Made by a program: the position numbers and the translations under genes. Shown one piece after another: positions 55,893 through 64,000 of a DNA stretch of 64,000 nucleotides (position 1 is its first letter; the number at the start of each line of letters is the position of its first letter). Below the pieces are notes generated by a model. That model made no database searches, was not told the origin of the DNA, and saw nothing but the letters and a program-made list of their open reading frames with translations. This DNA is from Thermoanaerobacter sp. (GTDB lineage Bacteria > Bacillota > Thermoanaerobacteria > Thermoanaerobacterales > Thermoanaerobacteraceae). The DNA is taken from positions 248,001-312,000 of the forward strand of contig JADBKJ010000020.1 in NCBI GenBank assembly GCA_014896455.1, given 5' to 3'.

Positions 55893-55921
55893 ACTATATT
55901 ATATATTTTGCTAAATGTCAA
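55893..55921 (-). promoter_or_regulatory. Sigma-A-type promoter of rpsB-tsf
   Basis: On the - strand TTGACA (55916-55921) and TATAGT (55893-55898) are 17 bases apart. It follows the end of the fla/che operon and precedes the rpsB leader. Confidence 0.8.
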
Positions 55922-55928
55922 TATATCA

Positions 55929-56213
55929 TCACACTTTTATATCTAGATGGCCTATGTTTTTTTTACGTTTTTTATCCTTATTTTTTTCCTGCTTATTTTT
56001 TTGTTCAAATTTTTGGCGATCTTTTATAAGGGTTTTTTCTGTTTTCTCGAGTTCATTAGGCTTTGTCTTTTTTATTTCATTTTCTCTATTAGAAAAGGTT
56101 GTTATTTGCTGAGAATAAATGATAGGCTTTTGAAGGTCAATTTGTTTTAAATTTCCTACCTCTACAGTACGGGGTAGAATAGATTTTAAATCAATAGGAG
56201 CATTGGAGGACAT
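55929..56213 (-). CDS. Small basic protein of unknown function at the fla/che operon end
   Basis: This 94-residue protein starts MSSNAPIDLKSILPRTVEVG and ends in a very Lys/Glu/Asn-rich, probably disordered stretch (about 45-90). AAGGAG is nine bases before the ATG at 56213; the ATG at 56222 abuts it. The position between the DUF342 gene and rpsB is where Bacillus has swrB, but there is no SwrB membrane segment or sequence likeness. It may be a flagellar or DUF342-associated accessory protein; function unknown. Confidence 0.7.
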   Translation of the reverse strand: MSSNAPIDLKSILPRTVEVGNLKQIDLQKPIIYSQQITTFSNRENEIKKTKPNELEKTEKTLIKDRQKFEQKNKQEKNKDKKRKKNIGHLDIKV

Positions 56214-56226
56214 AAAATTCATCTCC

Positions 56227-57591
56227 TTATTTTAGAGGAAAAAATTTTATTTCTTCCTCATTTTTTATAAACATGGCATTTTTAATAGGTTCTTGTATTT
56301 TTAAAGTCACGTCATCAATGACGAGTTTGGTTCCTGGAAATATCGTATCAAAAACTTTTATAATTCCAATACTAGAACTTTTTATTTCTTCCTTTAAAGC
56401 ATTTAATTCCTGACTCAGACGATGATTTAAAGAAATTAAATCTTGGAAAGATTTTTTAGCTTTATGATAAATTTCTTCTTTATCAGGAGGTAAGTTTTCG
56501 ATTTTTTCTATGTACTTAAGAATTTTCCCTATTTTTTCTAATTGGGCATTGTTTTGTTCTATTTGACAAGTTAATTCCGCTATTTTCAGTCTCTTTTGAG
56601 GCAATATACCTGCTTGTAATTCTGTATACGTTCCCATTTTTGAACCAATATTTGCCGCCGAAATTTCTCTTGCAGCTACAATTTTACTGCCAAGAATTTG
56701 GCTTTTATTTCCTAAAAGTTTTACACTTCCTCCTGCTTTTACATCGCAATAAATTATCGCTTCACTGTATATATCTTCTCCGGCTTCTACACTGCAGTTT
56801 TGTAAATACTTTGCTGTAATATTTCCTTCTGCGACAATTTTTGCTCTTCCAGCGCCCTGTACTCCTTTATGAATGCTTATACTCCCTTTTGCCATTATTG
56901 TGGCTGCTTCCACTACTCCAAAAATTTCTACATTACCTTCACTTTCAACAGAAAAACCCGACTTAACATTTCCAGTAATTTTTACACTTGCTACCGTTTT
57001 TATGTTTCCTATAGAAGTGTCGACTTCTTTTACTTCCAAAAGGGTATGTACTTCTATTTTGTTGTTTAAAACCACAATATGGCCATCTACAGCAGCCACA
57101 AGCTTATCCTCATCAATATAAGTATTTTTTCCAAGAGGAAGTCTTACCTCTTTGCCGCCTAAAGCATCAACTTTTTGTCCAAAAACATTAATTCCTGGTT
57201 GCCCTTCAGTAGGATTTATTTTTCGAGCTATTATTTGGCCCTTTTTAACGTTTTTAAACAAGTCCAAATTTTTATAGTCTACACTTCCGTCCTCCAAAAT
57301 TTTTGGGGTTGCAGCCCTTTCTACGTCTATCTCAAAAATTATCTTTCCATCTTCTCCATTTATAGGCTTTTTGCCTTCTGCAATTAATACACCTTTTACC
57401 TTTTTTAAATCTTTACAAATATTATCTATGACATCGAATTTTATTCCATATACTATATTATGTTTTGCTATTTCTTGTAATAAAACTTCTTTATTAATAT
57501 TAATGCCATTGGGGTCTTCAATTAAACTCAAATAAGCTTGTTGTTTATCTCTTGATACGTCAACAAGTACTTTATACTTTTTTTCATCCAT
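56227..57591 (-). CDS. fapA: DUF342/FapA family protein
   Basis: The 454-residue protein has an N-terminal part with a conserved GINV-type segment (GQPGINVFGQKV, about 132-143). A central beta-helix follows, rich in short repeats such as GNVKSGFSVESEGNVEIFG and AGRAKIVAEGNITAKYLQNC, then a C-terminal coiled coil (about 340-405). Members are called FapA (flagellar assembly protein A) or polymerin-like; they occur widely in flagellar and pilus regions, and their role is poorly known. It sits between sigD and the small protein at the operon end. It is probably cytoplasmic. Confidence 0.88.
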   Translation of the reverse strand: MDEKKYKVLVDVSRDKQQAYLSLIEDPNGININKEVLLQEIAKHNIVYGIKFDVIDNICKDLKKVKGVLIAEGKKPINGEDGKIIFEIDVERAATPKILEDGSVDYKNLDLFKNVKKGQIIARKINPTEGQPGINVFGQKVDALGGKEVRLPLGKNTYIDEDKLVAAVDGHIVVLNNKIEVHTLLEVKEVDTSIGNIKTVASVKITGNVKSGFSVESEGNVEIFGVVEAATIMAKGSISIHKGVQGAGRAKIVAEGNITAKYLQNCSVEAGEDIYSEAIIYCDVKAGGSVKLLGNKSQILGSKIVAAREISAANIGSKMGTYTELQAGILPQKRLKIAELTCQIEQNNAQLEKIGKILKYIEKIENLPPDKEEIYHKAKKSFQDLISLNHRLSQELNALKEEIKSSSIGIIKVFDTIFPGTKLVIDDVTLKIQEPIKNAMFIKNEEEIKFFPLK

Positions 57592-57606
57592 TTTAAAGCC
57601 CCCATT

Positions 57607-58350
57607 TTAAAAGTATTCGCCTAACATTTCCCTTATCCTTTTAATAGCTTTTGTATGAATTTGTGATATTCTAGATTCTGTTAAATTCAAAATTTTGCTT
57701 ATGTCTTTGTAGTTTAAATCTTCATAATAATACAATGTTATAACTAATCTTTCCTTATTTGGTAAACTCTCAATAGCACTCGCTAGCTTCCTTTTTAGTT
57801 CTTTGTACAATACTTCTTCTTCTGGATTTTTTAATTCTACATTATTTGAAATAGCATGTAATTTAAAATTATTTTCAATAGCTTCCTCTAAAGAGTTAAT
57901 GTTAGAAACATTGATATAGCTTAAAGTCTTTAAAACATCTGTTTCGTTTAAACCGCAAGCTTCTGTTATTTCTTCAACTGTAGGTTCTCTATTATATTTT
58001 TGTTGAAGTGTTTCTACGGTTTTTTCTATTTTTTTGTACTTTTTTTTGAGGCTTCGAGGCATCCAATCTTTTCTTCGCAAATAGTCTATTATTTCTCCTC
58101 TTATTCTTAAAGTAGCGTAAGTTTCAAATTTTACACCTTTACTGGGCTGATATTTTTCAATTGCATCGATAAGGCCAATTACTCCTTGATTTATTAAGTC
58201 TTCATATTCAGATTGAGTAATATCAGAAATAATGAGTTTTTTGACAATATGTTTGACAAGTGGCATATACTTGATTATTATTTCATTTCGTAAATTTGGG
58301 TCTTTATTAGAATTATAAGTTTTCCATATATCCTCCTCCGCTAATGACAT
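57607..58350 (-). CDS. sigD: RNA polymerase sigma-28 factor (SigD/FliA)
   Basis: This sigma factor is for late flagellar, chemotaxis and autolysin genes. The protein has 247 residues. Region 2 contains EYEDLINQGVIGLIDAIEKYQPSKGVKFETYATLRIRG-like sequence (about 54-90), region 3 WMPRSLKKKYKKIE and region 4 LPNKERLVITLYYYEDLNYKDIS with the TESRISQIHTKAIKR helix-turn-helix. The ATG at 58350 follows GGGGG at 8 bases. The location at the end of fla/che after cheD is the Bacillus arrangement. The anti-sigma FlgM is not in the window. Confidence 0.96.
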   Translation of the reverse strand: MSLAEEDIWKTYNSNKDPNLRNEIIIKYMPLVKHIVKKLIISDITQSEYEDLINQGVIGLIDAIEKYQPSKGVKFETYATLRIRGEIIDYLRRKDWMPRSLKKKYKKIEKTVETLQQKYNREPTVEEITEACGLNETDVLKTLSYINVSNINSLEEAIENNFKLHAISNNVELKNPEEEVLYKELKRKLASAIESLPNKERLVITLYYYEDLNYKDISKILNLTESRISQIHTKAIKRIREMLGEYF

Positions 58351-58368
58351 ACAAAATTCCCCCAATTT

Positions 58369-58857
58369 TTAAATGTATTTAATTCCATAGCCAATAGTTT
58401 TAACTAACAGTCTTCCATCTTCAGAATAAAACTCAATAGTCCTTCCATAATTTCCACCTATATCTTCCGCAACGATTGGTATACCAAGTTTTCCTAGCAC
58501 TTCTTTAGTAGCAATAGCATTTCTTTCCCCTATGTTCATAATGTCAGAATTTATTTTAGAAGAAAACATTTGTGCTCCTCCAGCAATTTTACTAATCAAC
58601 CTTTTAGGATTAGCACCTATTTTTACCATTTCTTCAATCAAAATTTGGATTCCGGTGTCGGCAAATTTAAGTTTGTTGGAATTATCAGACATTTTGTTAC
58701 TATAAGGTAACATAATATGTACTAGTCCTGATACTTTTGTAATAGGGTCATAAAGAACGATTCCGACACAAGACCCCAGCCCAATAGTTGTAAGAATTCC
58801 TGGGCTTTGTGTGACCTTCGCATCTGCCATTCCAACCCTGTAAATTTTATTTTCCAT
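58369..58857 (-). CDS. cheD: Chemoreceptor glutamine deamidase CheD
   Basis: CheD deamidates receptor glutamines and, with CheC, forms an adaptation feedback loop. The protein has 162 residues. The catalytic pair is Cys30 (TIGLGSCVGIVLYD) and His47 (GLVHIMLPYS), with Thr24 near it as in Thermotoga CheD. ERNAIATKEVL is the region near the CheC interface. Its start overlaps the cheC 3' end by 11 bases. Confidence 0.96.
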   Translation of the reverse strand: MENKIYRVGMADAKVTQSPGILTTIGLGSCVGIVLYDPITKVSGLVHIMLPYSNKMSDNSNKLKFADTGIQILIEEMVKIGANPKRLISKIAGGAQMFSSKINSDIMNIGERNAIATKEVLGKLGIPIVAEDIGGNYGRTIEFYSEDGRLLVKTIGYGIKYI

Positions 58858-59473
58858 TCACTTCAACTCCAAGCGCTTTTAGTATTAAATCGAAAGAGTT
58901 AATATCTGGTATTAAGAAAAAATCACCTTTTATAAGTTTTTCACCCTCTATAAATTGGGTCTCAATAAACAAAATTTTATCAGAAATTTCTCCATATTTA
59001 ATAGCCGGAACACTTAAAATTGCTCCTGCCATATCTATACTTATTGCGGGAGGTGAAATTTTCATATTTAAAGAAGTAAGAGTAGATAATGAGGCTACAT
59101 AGCTACCCGCCATAATATTTCCTATTTCTTCTAAAGCGGATTTTTCTAACTCATCAAATTCTTCTTTTACTTCCAGTCCCATGAGGCTCCAAATAAGAGA
59201 AGCGGCACTTTTTATATCAAGCGCAAAAAGAATATTACCCTTTACATCTCCATCTAGATCGAAATAAATACCAACAATTATCGTATCAGCAGAGCCAAAT
59301 ATATCTGATACTTCTTGAAAATCTAGAATTTTTACCTTTGGCACTTGCATGTTCACTTTTTTGCCAATCATTGTTGAAAGAGCAGTTATGGCATTTCCTG
59401 CTCCAATATTTCCTAATTCTTTTAAAATGTCTAAATACATTTCATTTAATCGGTTAATATCCACATCTCTCAC
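58847..59473 (-). CDS. cheC: CheY-P phosphatase CheC
   Basis: CheC removes phosphate from CheY-P, and its activity rises when CheD is bound. The protein has 208 residues. Both phosphatase helices are present: DILKELGNIGAGNAITALS (about 14-32) and SALEEIGNIMAGSYVASLS (about 112-130), each with the Glu and Asn pair. The length and two active sites identify CheC rather than CheX. A GTG start at 59473 overlaps the cheW stop by four bases. CheY is not encoded in the window. Confidence 0.95.
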   Translation of the reverse strand: MRDVDINRLNEMYLDILKELGNIGAGNAITALSTMIGKKVNMQVPKVKILDFQEVSDIFGSADTIIVGIYFDLDGDVKGNILFALDIKSAASLIWSLMGLEVKEEFDELEKSALEEIGNIMAGSYVASLSTLTSLNMKISPPAISIDMAGAILSVPAIKYGEISDKILFIETQFIEGEKLIKGDFFLIPDINSFDLILKALGVEVNGK

Positions 59474-59895
59474 ACCCTGATATCTAATAATTTTTTTAAA
59501 TCTAGAATGAGAAACACCTTATCTTTAATTTTTCCTACTTTGCTAACGAATTTTCCAAATTCGTCAGAAGCCTCATTAAAAACCAAATTATCAATATCTT
59601 CTTCTGCAATATCAACCACTTCATTAGCATTATCTACAATCATGCCTACTAACATATCGTAAGCCTTTAAAACCACAATTCTTGTATCTTCATCGTACTC
59701 TTTTTCTGCTAAGCCCAACTTTGCTCTTAAAGAAATCACAGGAATTATTTCTCCTCTTAAATTTATAACGCCTTTTACATGACTTTCAGTCTGAGGAACT
59801 CTTGTTATAGGCATTACTTTTTCTATAGTCAGTACTTTTTCAATGTTTATTGCATATTCTTCCTCATCAATTTTAGCGATAACATATAGGCTCAA
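59470..59895 (-). CDS. cheW: Chemotaxis coupling protein CheW
   Basis: CheW bridges chemoreceptors and the CheA kinase. The protein has 141 residues, one CheW domain: EEYAINIEKVLTIEKVMPITRVP, HVKGVINLRGEIIPVISLR and VGMIVDNANEVVDI. The start is TTG at 59895, with GGGAGGGAGAATT upstream. It is coupled to cheC and lies 15 bases after cheA. Confidence 0.96.
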   Translation of the reverse strand: MSLYVIAKIDEEEYAINIEKVLTIEKVMPITRVPQTESHVKGVINLRGEIIPVISLRAKLGLAEKEYDEDTRIVVLKAYDMLVGMIVDNANEVVDIAEEDIDNLVFNEASDEFGKFVSKVGKIKDKVFLILDLKKLLDIRV

Positions 59896-59910
59896 AATTC
59901 TCCCTCCCTG

Positions 59911-61893
59911 TTAAAACAAATTGTTGGCATCGACAATCAAGGCCACTTGGCCATCTCCCAATATTGTAGCTCCTGCAATAACTTTGACGTTAGAAAGATA
60001 CTTCCCTAATGGTTTTATTACTATCTCTTGCTGACCAATTAATTCATCTACAGTACAGCATGCTAAATTCTCGCCTTTTTTGATTATTACACACATCAAA
60101 TTTCCATTATTAGAAATCTTTTTAGTTTCTAATACTTCATTTAATCTTATTATTGGAATTACCTTTCCTCTAAAAAGAACTACTTCCTTTCCTTGAACAT
60201 TGTGTATTTCTTCCTCTTTTTTATGAACTATTTCTGAAATTGAATTAAGGGGAATTGCAAATTTTTCATCTCCTACTTTTACTAATAAAGCTTGTATAAT
60301 TGCTAAAGTAAGAGGAAGTTTAATTATAAATTTTGTTCCCTTGTTTATTTCTGATAATATTTCAATTGAGCCGTTTAAGGATTCGATTTTATTTTTTACT
60401 ACATCTAATCCTATGCCTCGGCCAGAAATATCTGTAACTTTGTCAGTAGTGCTAAAACCTGGCCTAAATAAAAGGTCTAAAATTTTATCTTTGGAAAGGT
60501 CATTTACTTGCTCAGCGGTGTAAATGCCTTTCTCTACTGCTTTTGCTTTGACTTTTTCTATATCAATTCCTCTTCCATCATCACTAACTTCTATTATGAC
60601 ATTATTACCTTCATGATAAGCTCTCAAATTAATGGTACCTTGTTCTGGTTTTCCGTTTTGCAACCTTTCTTGCGGTATTTCGATACCATGATCAATGGAA
60701 TTTCTTATCAAATGAACTAAAGGATCACCAATTTCATCTATGACAGTTCTATCTACTTCTGTATCTTGCCCATACATATTGAGAACAATTTTTTTGCCTA
60801 ACTCATAGGATAAATCCCTTACCATTCTTGGAAACCTGTTGAATACTCTTTCAACTGGTACCATTCTTACCTTCATAACAGCATCATGTAAATTAGTAGT
60901 TATTCTCTCTAAATATTCAATTGCACTTACAGTTTCAGAGTTTTTATTATCTGCCTCTAAGCCTTCAAGACGGGTTTTTATGATTATAAGCTCACTTACT
61001 AAATTCATTAAATTATCCAATCTGTCTATATCTACTCTTACACTTTTTGAAGTTTTATTATTGCTTTGAGATTTTTTTATGTTCTCAAAACTTTGAGATT
61101 GTAAAGAAGATGCTTCTTTTACAAATTTCTCCTCTTCTTTATTTAAATCAATGTTTATTAGTTCCACTTCCACGTTGTTGACCTCAGCAATAGACAATAA
61201 TCTTTTTTCAATACTTTCTTTATCCTCTTTTGTAATGATATGAACAGTGAAACTATCCTCAAATTTTTCATCTTCAATGTCTTCTACAGAGGGAGAAGAA
61301 TTTATTATGTCACCTATTTCATCTAAACTATTAAAGATTATAAAGGCACGAGCGGATTTCATAACACACCCTTTGTCAATATGTACTGTTATTTTATAGG
61401 CTTTGTAATTATCTTTTGCTGCCTCTCTTATTATATCTTCTTCGTATACATTTAGTAGAGTATCCTTCCCAGAAGCATTATTTTCCTTTTGTACAATATT
61501 TTCTTTGTTTCCAGGTTTAGAACTAACACCCGAAAGTAAAAATATCAACTCATCAATAGGTACATTATCTTCTCCTGTTTGTGATATTGAATCCAGCATT
61601 TCACTTAAAGTATCTACACACTTAAAAAGAATATCCATGATCGCATGAGAAATATGCAATTGACCATTTTTTACCTCTTGTAATACATCCTCCATTTTAT
61701 GAGATAATTTATTCATGTTTTCAAAGCCCATAGTAGCAGCCATGCCTTTTAAAGTATGGGCAGACCTAAAAATCTCATCGATTACTTGCCTATTTTCAGG
61801 GTCATTTTCTAAAAGCAATAAATTGCTATTTAAATTTTCTATATGCTCTTGTGATTCTTCAATAAATATATCGATGTATTGATTATTTCCCAT
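59911..61893 (-). CDS. cheA: Chemotaxis histidine kinase CheA
   Basis: CheA autophosphorylates in response to receptors and passes phosphate to CheY. The protein has 660 residues. The Hpt domain carries His46 in FRSAHTLKGMAATMGF. A P2-like region (about 165-250) and a linker follow. The dimerisation P3 domain starts near 290 (DRLDNLMNLVSELII). The ATPase has HLIRNSIDHGIEIP (N box), DDGRGIDIEKV (G1) and GRGIGLDVVKN (G2), and a C-terminal CheW-like domain ends the protein. Its ATG overlaps the cheB 3' end by 11 bases. Confidence 0.97.
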   Translation of the reverse strand: MGNNQYIDIFIEESQEHIENLNSNLLLLENDPENRQVIDEIFRSAHTLKGMAATMGFENMNKLSHKMEDVLQEVKNGQLHISHAIMDILFKCVDTLSEMLDSISQTGEDNVPIDELIFLLSGVSSKPGNKENIVQKENNASGKDTLLNVYEEDIIREAAKDNYKAYKITVHIDKGCVMKSARAFIIFNSLDEIGDIINSSPSVEDIEDEKFEDSFTVHIITKEDKESIEKRLLSIAEVNNVEVELINIDLNKEEEKFVKEASSLQSQSFENIKKSQSNNKTSKSVRVDIDRLDNLMNLVSELIIIKTRLEGLEADNKNSETVSAIEYLERITTNLHDAVMKVRMVPVERVFNRFPRMVRDLSYELGKKIVLNMYGQDTEVDRTVIDEIGDPLVHLIRNSIDHGIEIPQERLQNGKPEQGTINLRAYHEGNNVIIEVSDDGRGIDIEKVKAKAVEKGIYTAEQVNDLSKDKILDLLFRPGFSTTDKVTDISGRGIGLDVVKNKIESLNGSIEILSEINKGTKFIIKLPLTLAIIQALLVKVGDEKFAIPLNSISEIVHKKEEEIHNVQGKEVVLFRGKVIPIIRLNEVLETKKISNNGNLMCVIIKKGENLACCTVDELIGQQEIVIKPLGKYLSNVKVIAGATILGDGQVALIVDANNLF

Positions 61894-62467
61894 AAAATTC
61901 CCTCACCTTCTCAATTATTTCTACTGGAATTTTATCCAAAGGAAGGACTTTGTCAACAAATCCTGTTTTTATAGCATTGTAAGGCATTCCTTTCGCTAAA
62001 GAAGAATTGATATCCTGACATATAATAAAACTTCCTCTCTCTTTTAAAAACTTAAGTCCTTTCGAACCATCACTTCCCATACCTGTCAAAATAACAGCTA
62101 TTATGCAAGCATTTATTTGGGAAGCACTTATGAAAGTAGCATCAATGGAAGGTTTATAAACAGATTCAAAATCAGTAGAAAGTTTAATTTTTACTTTATC
62201 ATTCTCTTCAATTAATAATAAATTTTTATCGCCAGGTGCAATATAAGCTACATTTTTCAAAATTTCCTCTCCATCTACTGCTTCTTTTACTTTGAGATTA
62301 CAACTTTGGTCTAATCTTTCTGCCATCATTTTAGTAAACTTTTCTGGCATATGTTGTACTACAATTACTGAAGCGAAAAGGTCCTTTGGTAAATTTGTTA
62401 ATATATATTGCAGTGCTTTAGGCCCCCCAGTAGAAGCCCCAATTATAACAAGACAATCATTTTTCAT
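61883..62467 (-). CDS. cheB: CheB methylesterase domain protein lacking the receiver domain
   Basis: This protein hydrolyses receptor glutamyl methyl esters, reversing CheR. It has only 194 residues, all methylesterase domain: catalytic Ser12 (GASTGGPK), His39 (VVQHMPEKF) and Asp133 (LTGMGSDGSKG) are present. Canonical CheB is about 350 residues with an N-terminal CheY-like receiver. Here the preceding gene stops 4 bases before the cheB start and codes for a PilZ protein, so there is no nearby receiver. Activity would therefore not be controlled by CheA phosphorylation in cis. AAAGGG lies 13 bases upstream. Confidence 0.93.
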   Translation of the reverse strand: MKNDCLVIIGASTGGPKALQYILTNLPKDLFASVIVVQHMPEKFTKMMAERLDQSCNLKVKEAVDGEEILKNVAYIAPGDKNLLLIEENDKVKIKLSTDFESVYKPSIDATFISASQINACIIAVILTGMGSDGSKGLKFLKERGSFIICQDINSSLAKGMPYNAIKTGFVDKVLPLDKIPVEIIEKVREFYGK

Positions 62468-62470
62468 AAA

Positions 62471-63100
62471 TCATTCAATCCCTTTTTGTCTACTTTTTCT
62501 CTGTTCTTCAAAGATATAGCTTATAATTTTTTCTCTTACTTTTTCATCAATGTCCACATAACAGAGACCAATTTCATATCCTTTTTCTAATAATTCTTCA
62601 TATCTCACTACTTTTCCGCTTACTGTTACCTCTTGGTCTAATGTAAAAACACAATTTATGATAGTTCCTACCTCTAATTTTTTATCTACCTTACATCTTA
62701 ATCCTCCACCGCTTATATCTTGAATAACGCCTTTATAAACCCTATCTTCATCTCCACCACTAATAGTATAAGTAAAAGGAATCACTTTTTCTAATCTAAA
62801 ATACTGTCTCCTTTGCAATCTTTCTACGCTGCTTATAGGCATTATTTCTAAAAGAGCAAGTTTTCCAGAAAATCTATTTAAAACCTTGGCATAAAAGGTA
62901 AATAAACCTTGTTTTGTAAAATAAATTATTTGAACTATAGAACCTATTCTCACAGGAACTAAATGTCCACTGTATACTGGAGTATCAATTAATATAGTTC
63001 CATTTTTAGAAATATCCTGTACTTGAGATGAGTACATATTTTGACTATTGTTTAACCCTAACCTTAATTTCTGCCCTGGTTGTAAATTTATCTGATTCAT
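62471..63100 (-). CDS. YcgR-like PilZ domain protein (c-di-GMP flagellar brake type)
   Basis: The 209-residue protein has an N-terminal YcgR-type domain (about 1-90) and a C-terminal PilZ domain. The c-di-GMP-binding residues are present: Arg98 and Arg102 in RRQYFRLE, and Asp128, Ser130 and Gly133 in DISGGGLR. Relatives (YcgR, Bacillus MotI/YpfA) slow or stop flagellar rotation when bound to c-di-GMP. It lies between flhG and cheB, overlapping flhG by four bases. The location ties c-di-GMP signalling to this motility operon. Confidence 0.92.
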   Translation of the reverse strand: MNQINLQPGQKLRLGLNNSQNMYSSQVQDISKNGTILIDTPVYSGHLVPVRIGSIVQIIYFTKQGLFTFYAKVLNRFSGKLALLEIMPISSVERLQRRQYFRLEKVIPFTYTISGGDEDRVYKGVIQDISGGGLRCKVDKKLEVGTIINCVFTLDQEVTVSGKVVRYEELLEKGYEIGLCYVDIDEKVREKIISYIFEEQRKSRQKGIE

Positions 63101-63951
63101 CTAAATCCTCCTCTATTTATAAGTCTAGAAAAAATACCCCACAACCCCTTGTTTTCTATAGGAGGAGGTTGATTAGCTATTTGAGCTGCAATTTGCAATA
63201 TCCTTTTTGAGGTTTTACTATTTTCATATTTAAGAACAATGGGATGTTGCTCAATTATACATTCCATCATCTTTTCGTCATTTTCCAAATAACCCAAATC
63301 AATCAAAGGAACACCTAAATAGTTTTTAACTACTGCTTCAAACCTCTCATAAATTTTTTTGTATTCATTAAAATTTTTTACCTTATTTATCAGCACATTA
63401 ATCTTTTTATCTTCACCTACCAGTGAATACTTAATAAGAGTATATGCATCCATAATAGACGTGGGTTCAGGAGTTACTATGAGTAAAACTTCATCGGCCG
63501 CTTTCAAAAAATTGCTAATTACGTTATTGAGCCCTGCACCCGTATCTATAATAATAAAATCGGAATAATAGTCTAAAATTTTAATGTTGTTTAGAAAAAG
63601 GCTTAAATCTACTCCTTCATTGATAAGGTTGAAATCTCCACCAGAAGATATGTATTTTATGCCTAAAGGTCCTTCGCTTATGACTTCTGTTATCATTTTG
63701 TTGTTGTATAAAACATCTAATAAAGTATATTTAGAAGTAACTCCTAATTCAATTTCGACATTTGAAAATCCCAAATCTGCATCAATAATCGTAACATTAT
63801 AGCCCAATTTTTTAAGCCCTAAAGAAAGATTTACTGAGATACATGTTTTGCCAATGCCGCCTTTTCCGCCTGTAATTGTAATAACCCTGCTTCTTTTTAT
63901 TTTATTTTTTTGGGAAACCAGTTTTCTTAAACTTTCAGCCTGGTCCATCAT
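63097..63951 (-). CDS. flhG: Flagellar number regulator FlhG (MinD-like ATPase, YlxH)
   Basis: FlhG is a ParA/MinD-type ATPase that controls flagellar number and placement through FlhF. The protein has 284 residues. The N-terminal FlhF-activating motif is visible as MDQAESLRKLV, with the deviant Walker A GGKGGIGKT (28-36), DADLGFSNVEIELG and IDTGAGL for Walker B. The C-terminus is basic. AAAGGGG lies 9 bases before the ATG at 63951. It is probably preceded by flhF at the window edge. Confidence 0.95.
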   Translation of the reverse strand: MMDQAESLRKLVSQKNKIKRSRVITITGGKGGIGKTCISVNLSLGLKKLGYNVTIIDADLGFSNVEIELGVTSKYTLLDVLYNNKMITEVISEGPLGIKYISSGGDFNLINEGVDLSLFLNNIKILDYYSDFIIIDTGAGLNNVISNFLKAADEVLLIVTPEPTSIMDAYTLIKYSLVGEDKKINVLINKVKNFNEYKKIYERFEAVVKNYLGVPLIDLGYLENDEKMMECIIEQHPIVLKYENSKTSKRILQIAAQIANQPPPIENKGLWGIFSRLINRGGFR

Positions 63952-63954
63952 ATA

Positions 63955-63999
63955 TTAATTCCCCTTTACTATACTTGAGGCGATAATTTCACTTCCTGC
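63955..63999 (-). CDS. flhF: Possible C-terminus of FlhF (cut by window edge)
   Basis: On the - strand one frame is open from the window edge to TAA at 63955-63957 and reads AGSEIIASSIVKGN, similar in style to the ends of FlhF GTPases. The expected neighbour of flhG is flhF. Another frame also stays open to 63970, so the assignment rests mainly on context. Confidence 0.35.
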   Translation of the reverse strand, partial: AGSEIIASSIVKGN

Positions 64000-64000
64000 T

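Noticed and set aside
61948-61960. 13-base match to the repeat element's left end inside cheB
   Set aside because: It lies in conserved coding sequence (FVDKV) without a hairpin beside it; most likely chance.

Overview
The window looks like chromosomal backbone from a low-GC, spore-forming, flagellated, thermophilic anaerobe of the Firmicutes, most likely Thermoanaerobacter or a close relative such as Caldanaerobacter. The genus is inferred from protein style and gene order; no database search was possible. AT-rich DNA, strong AGGAGG ribosome binding sites, several TTG/GTG starts, sporulation genes (spoVK, spoVS, spoIIIE, ylzJ, ymxH) and a Bacillus-type fla/che operon end support this.

Layout. 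1-11740 is read on the + strand: the tail of an S1-domain protein, speD, cheR, miaB-mutS-mutL-miaA-hfq, proC-rnhA and a tyrosine recombinase. From 11731 to the right edge nearly everything is on the - strand. Read leftwards from 64000, this is the end of the flagellar/chemotaxis operon (flhF?-flhG-PilZ-cheB-cheA-cheW-cheC-cheD-sigD-fapA-small protein), then rpsB-tsf-pyrH-frr-uppS-cdsA-dxr-rseP-ispG-glycosyltransferase-polC, then rimP-nusA-rnpM-ylxQ-infB-rbfA-nrnA-truB-ribF-rpsO-pnp, then ylxY-mlpA-dut-ymxH-dapG-tepA-ylzJ-spoIIIE, then rimO-pgsA-cinA-recA-recX, rny, ymdB, spoVS, a PHP phosphoesterase, an aspartate aminotransferase, purB, spoVK and a methionine gamma-lyase-like gene. The order is close to the Bacillus subtilis backbone, except that the miaB-to-hfq block is inverted relative to the recA-spoVS side. 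The switch lies where the recombinase meets the methionine gamma-lyase-like gene.

The genes serve translation and ribosome assembly, RNA decay (rny, pnp, nrnA, hfq), replication and repair (polC, recA, mutSL), lipid carrier and MEP isoprenoid synthesis (dxr, ispG, uppS, cdsA, pgsA), sporulation, and motility with chemotactic adaptation.

The most unusual signal is a 260-263 bp, GC-rich, fold-back repeat present twice (8992-9254 and 17838-18097). Each copy sits inside a transcription terminator whose stem-loop is duplicated on both sides of the element, so a terminator hairpin appears to be the target. A third site (29004-29039) carries a hairpin directly joined to 15 nt of the element's left end and nothing more. 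Other points of note: a 28-bp palindrome in front of the recombinase gene, a truncated amidohydrolase gene, an inverted repeat over the spoVK start, structured leaders before rpsO and rpsB, a probable ATT start for rny, a sigma-H-like promoter for spoVS, and a CheB without receiver domain. No tRNA, rRNA, CRISPR array or intact insertion sequence was seen.
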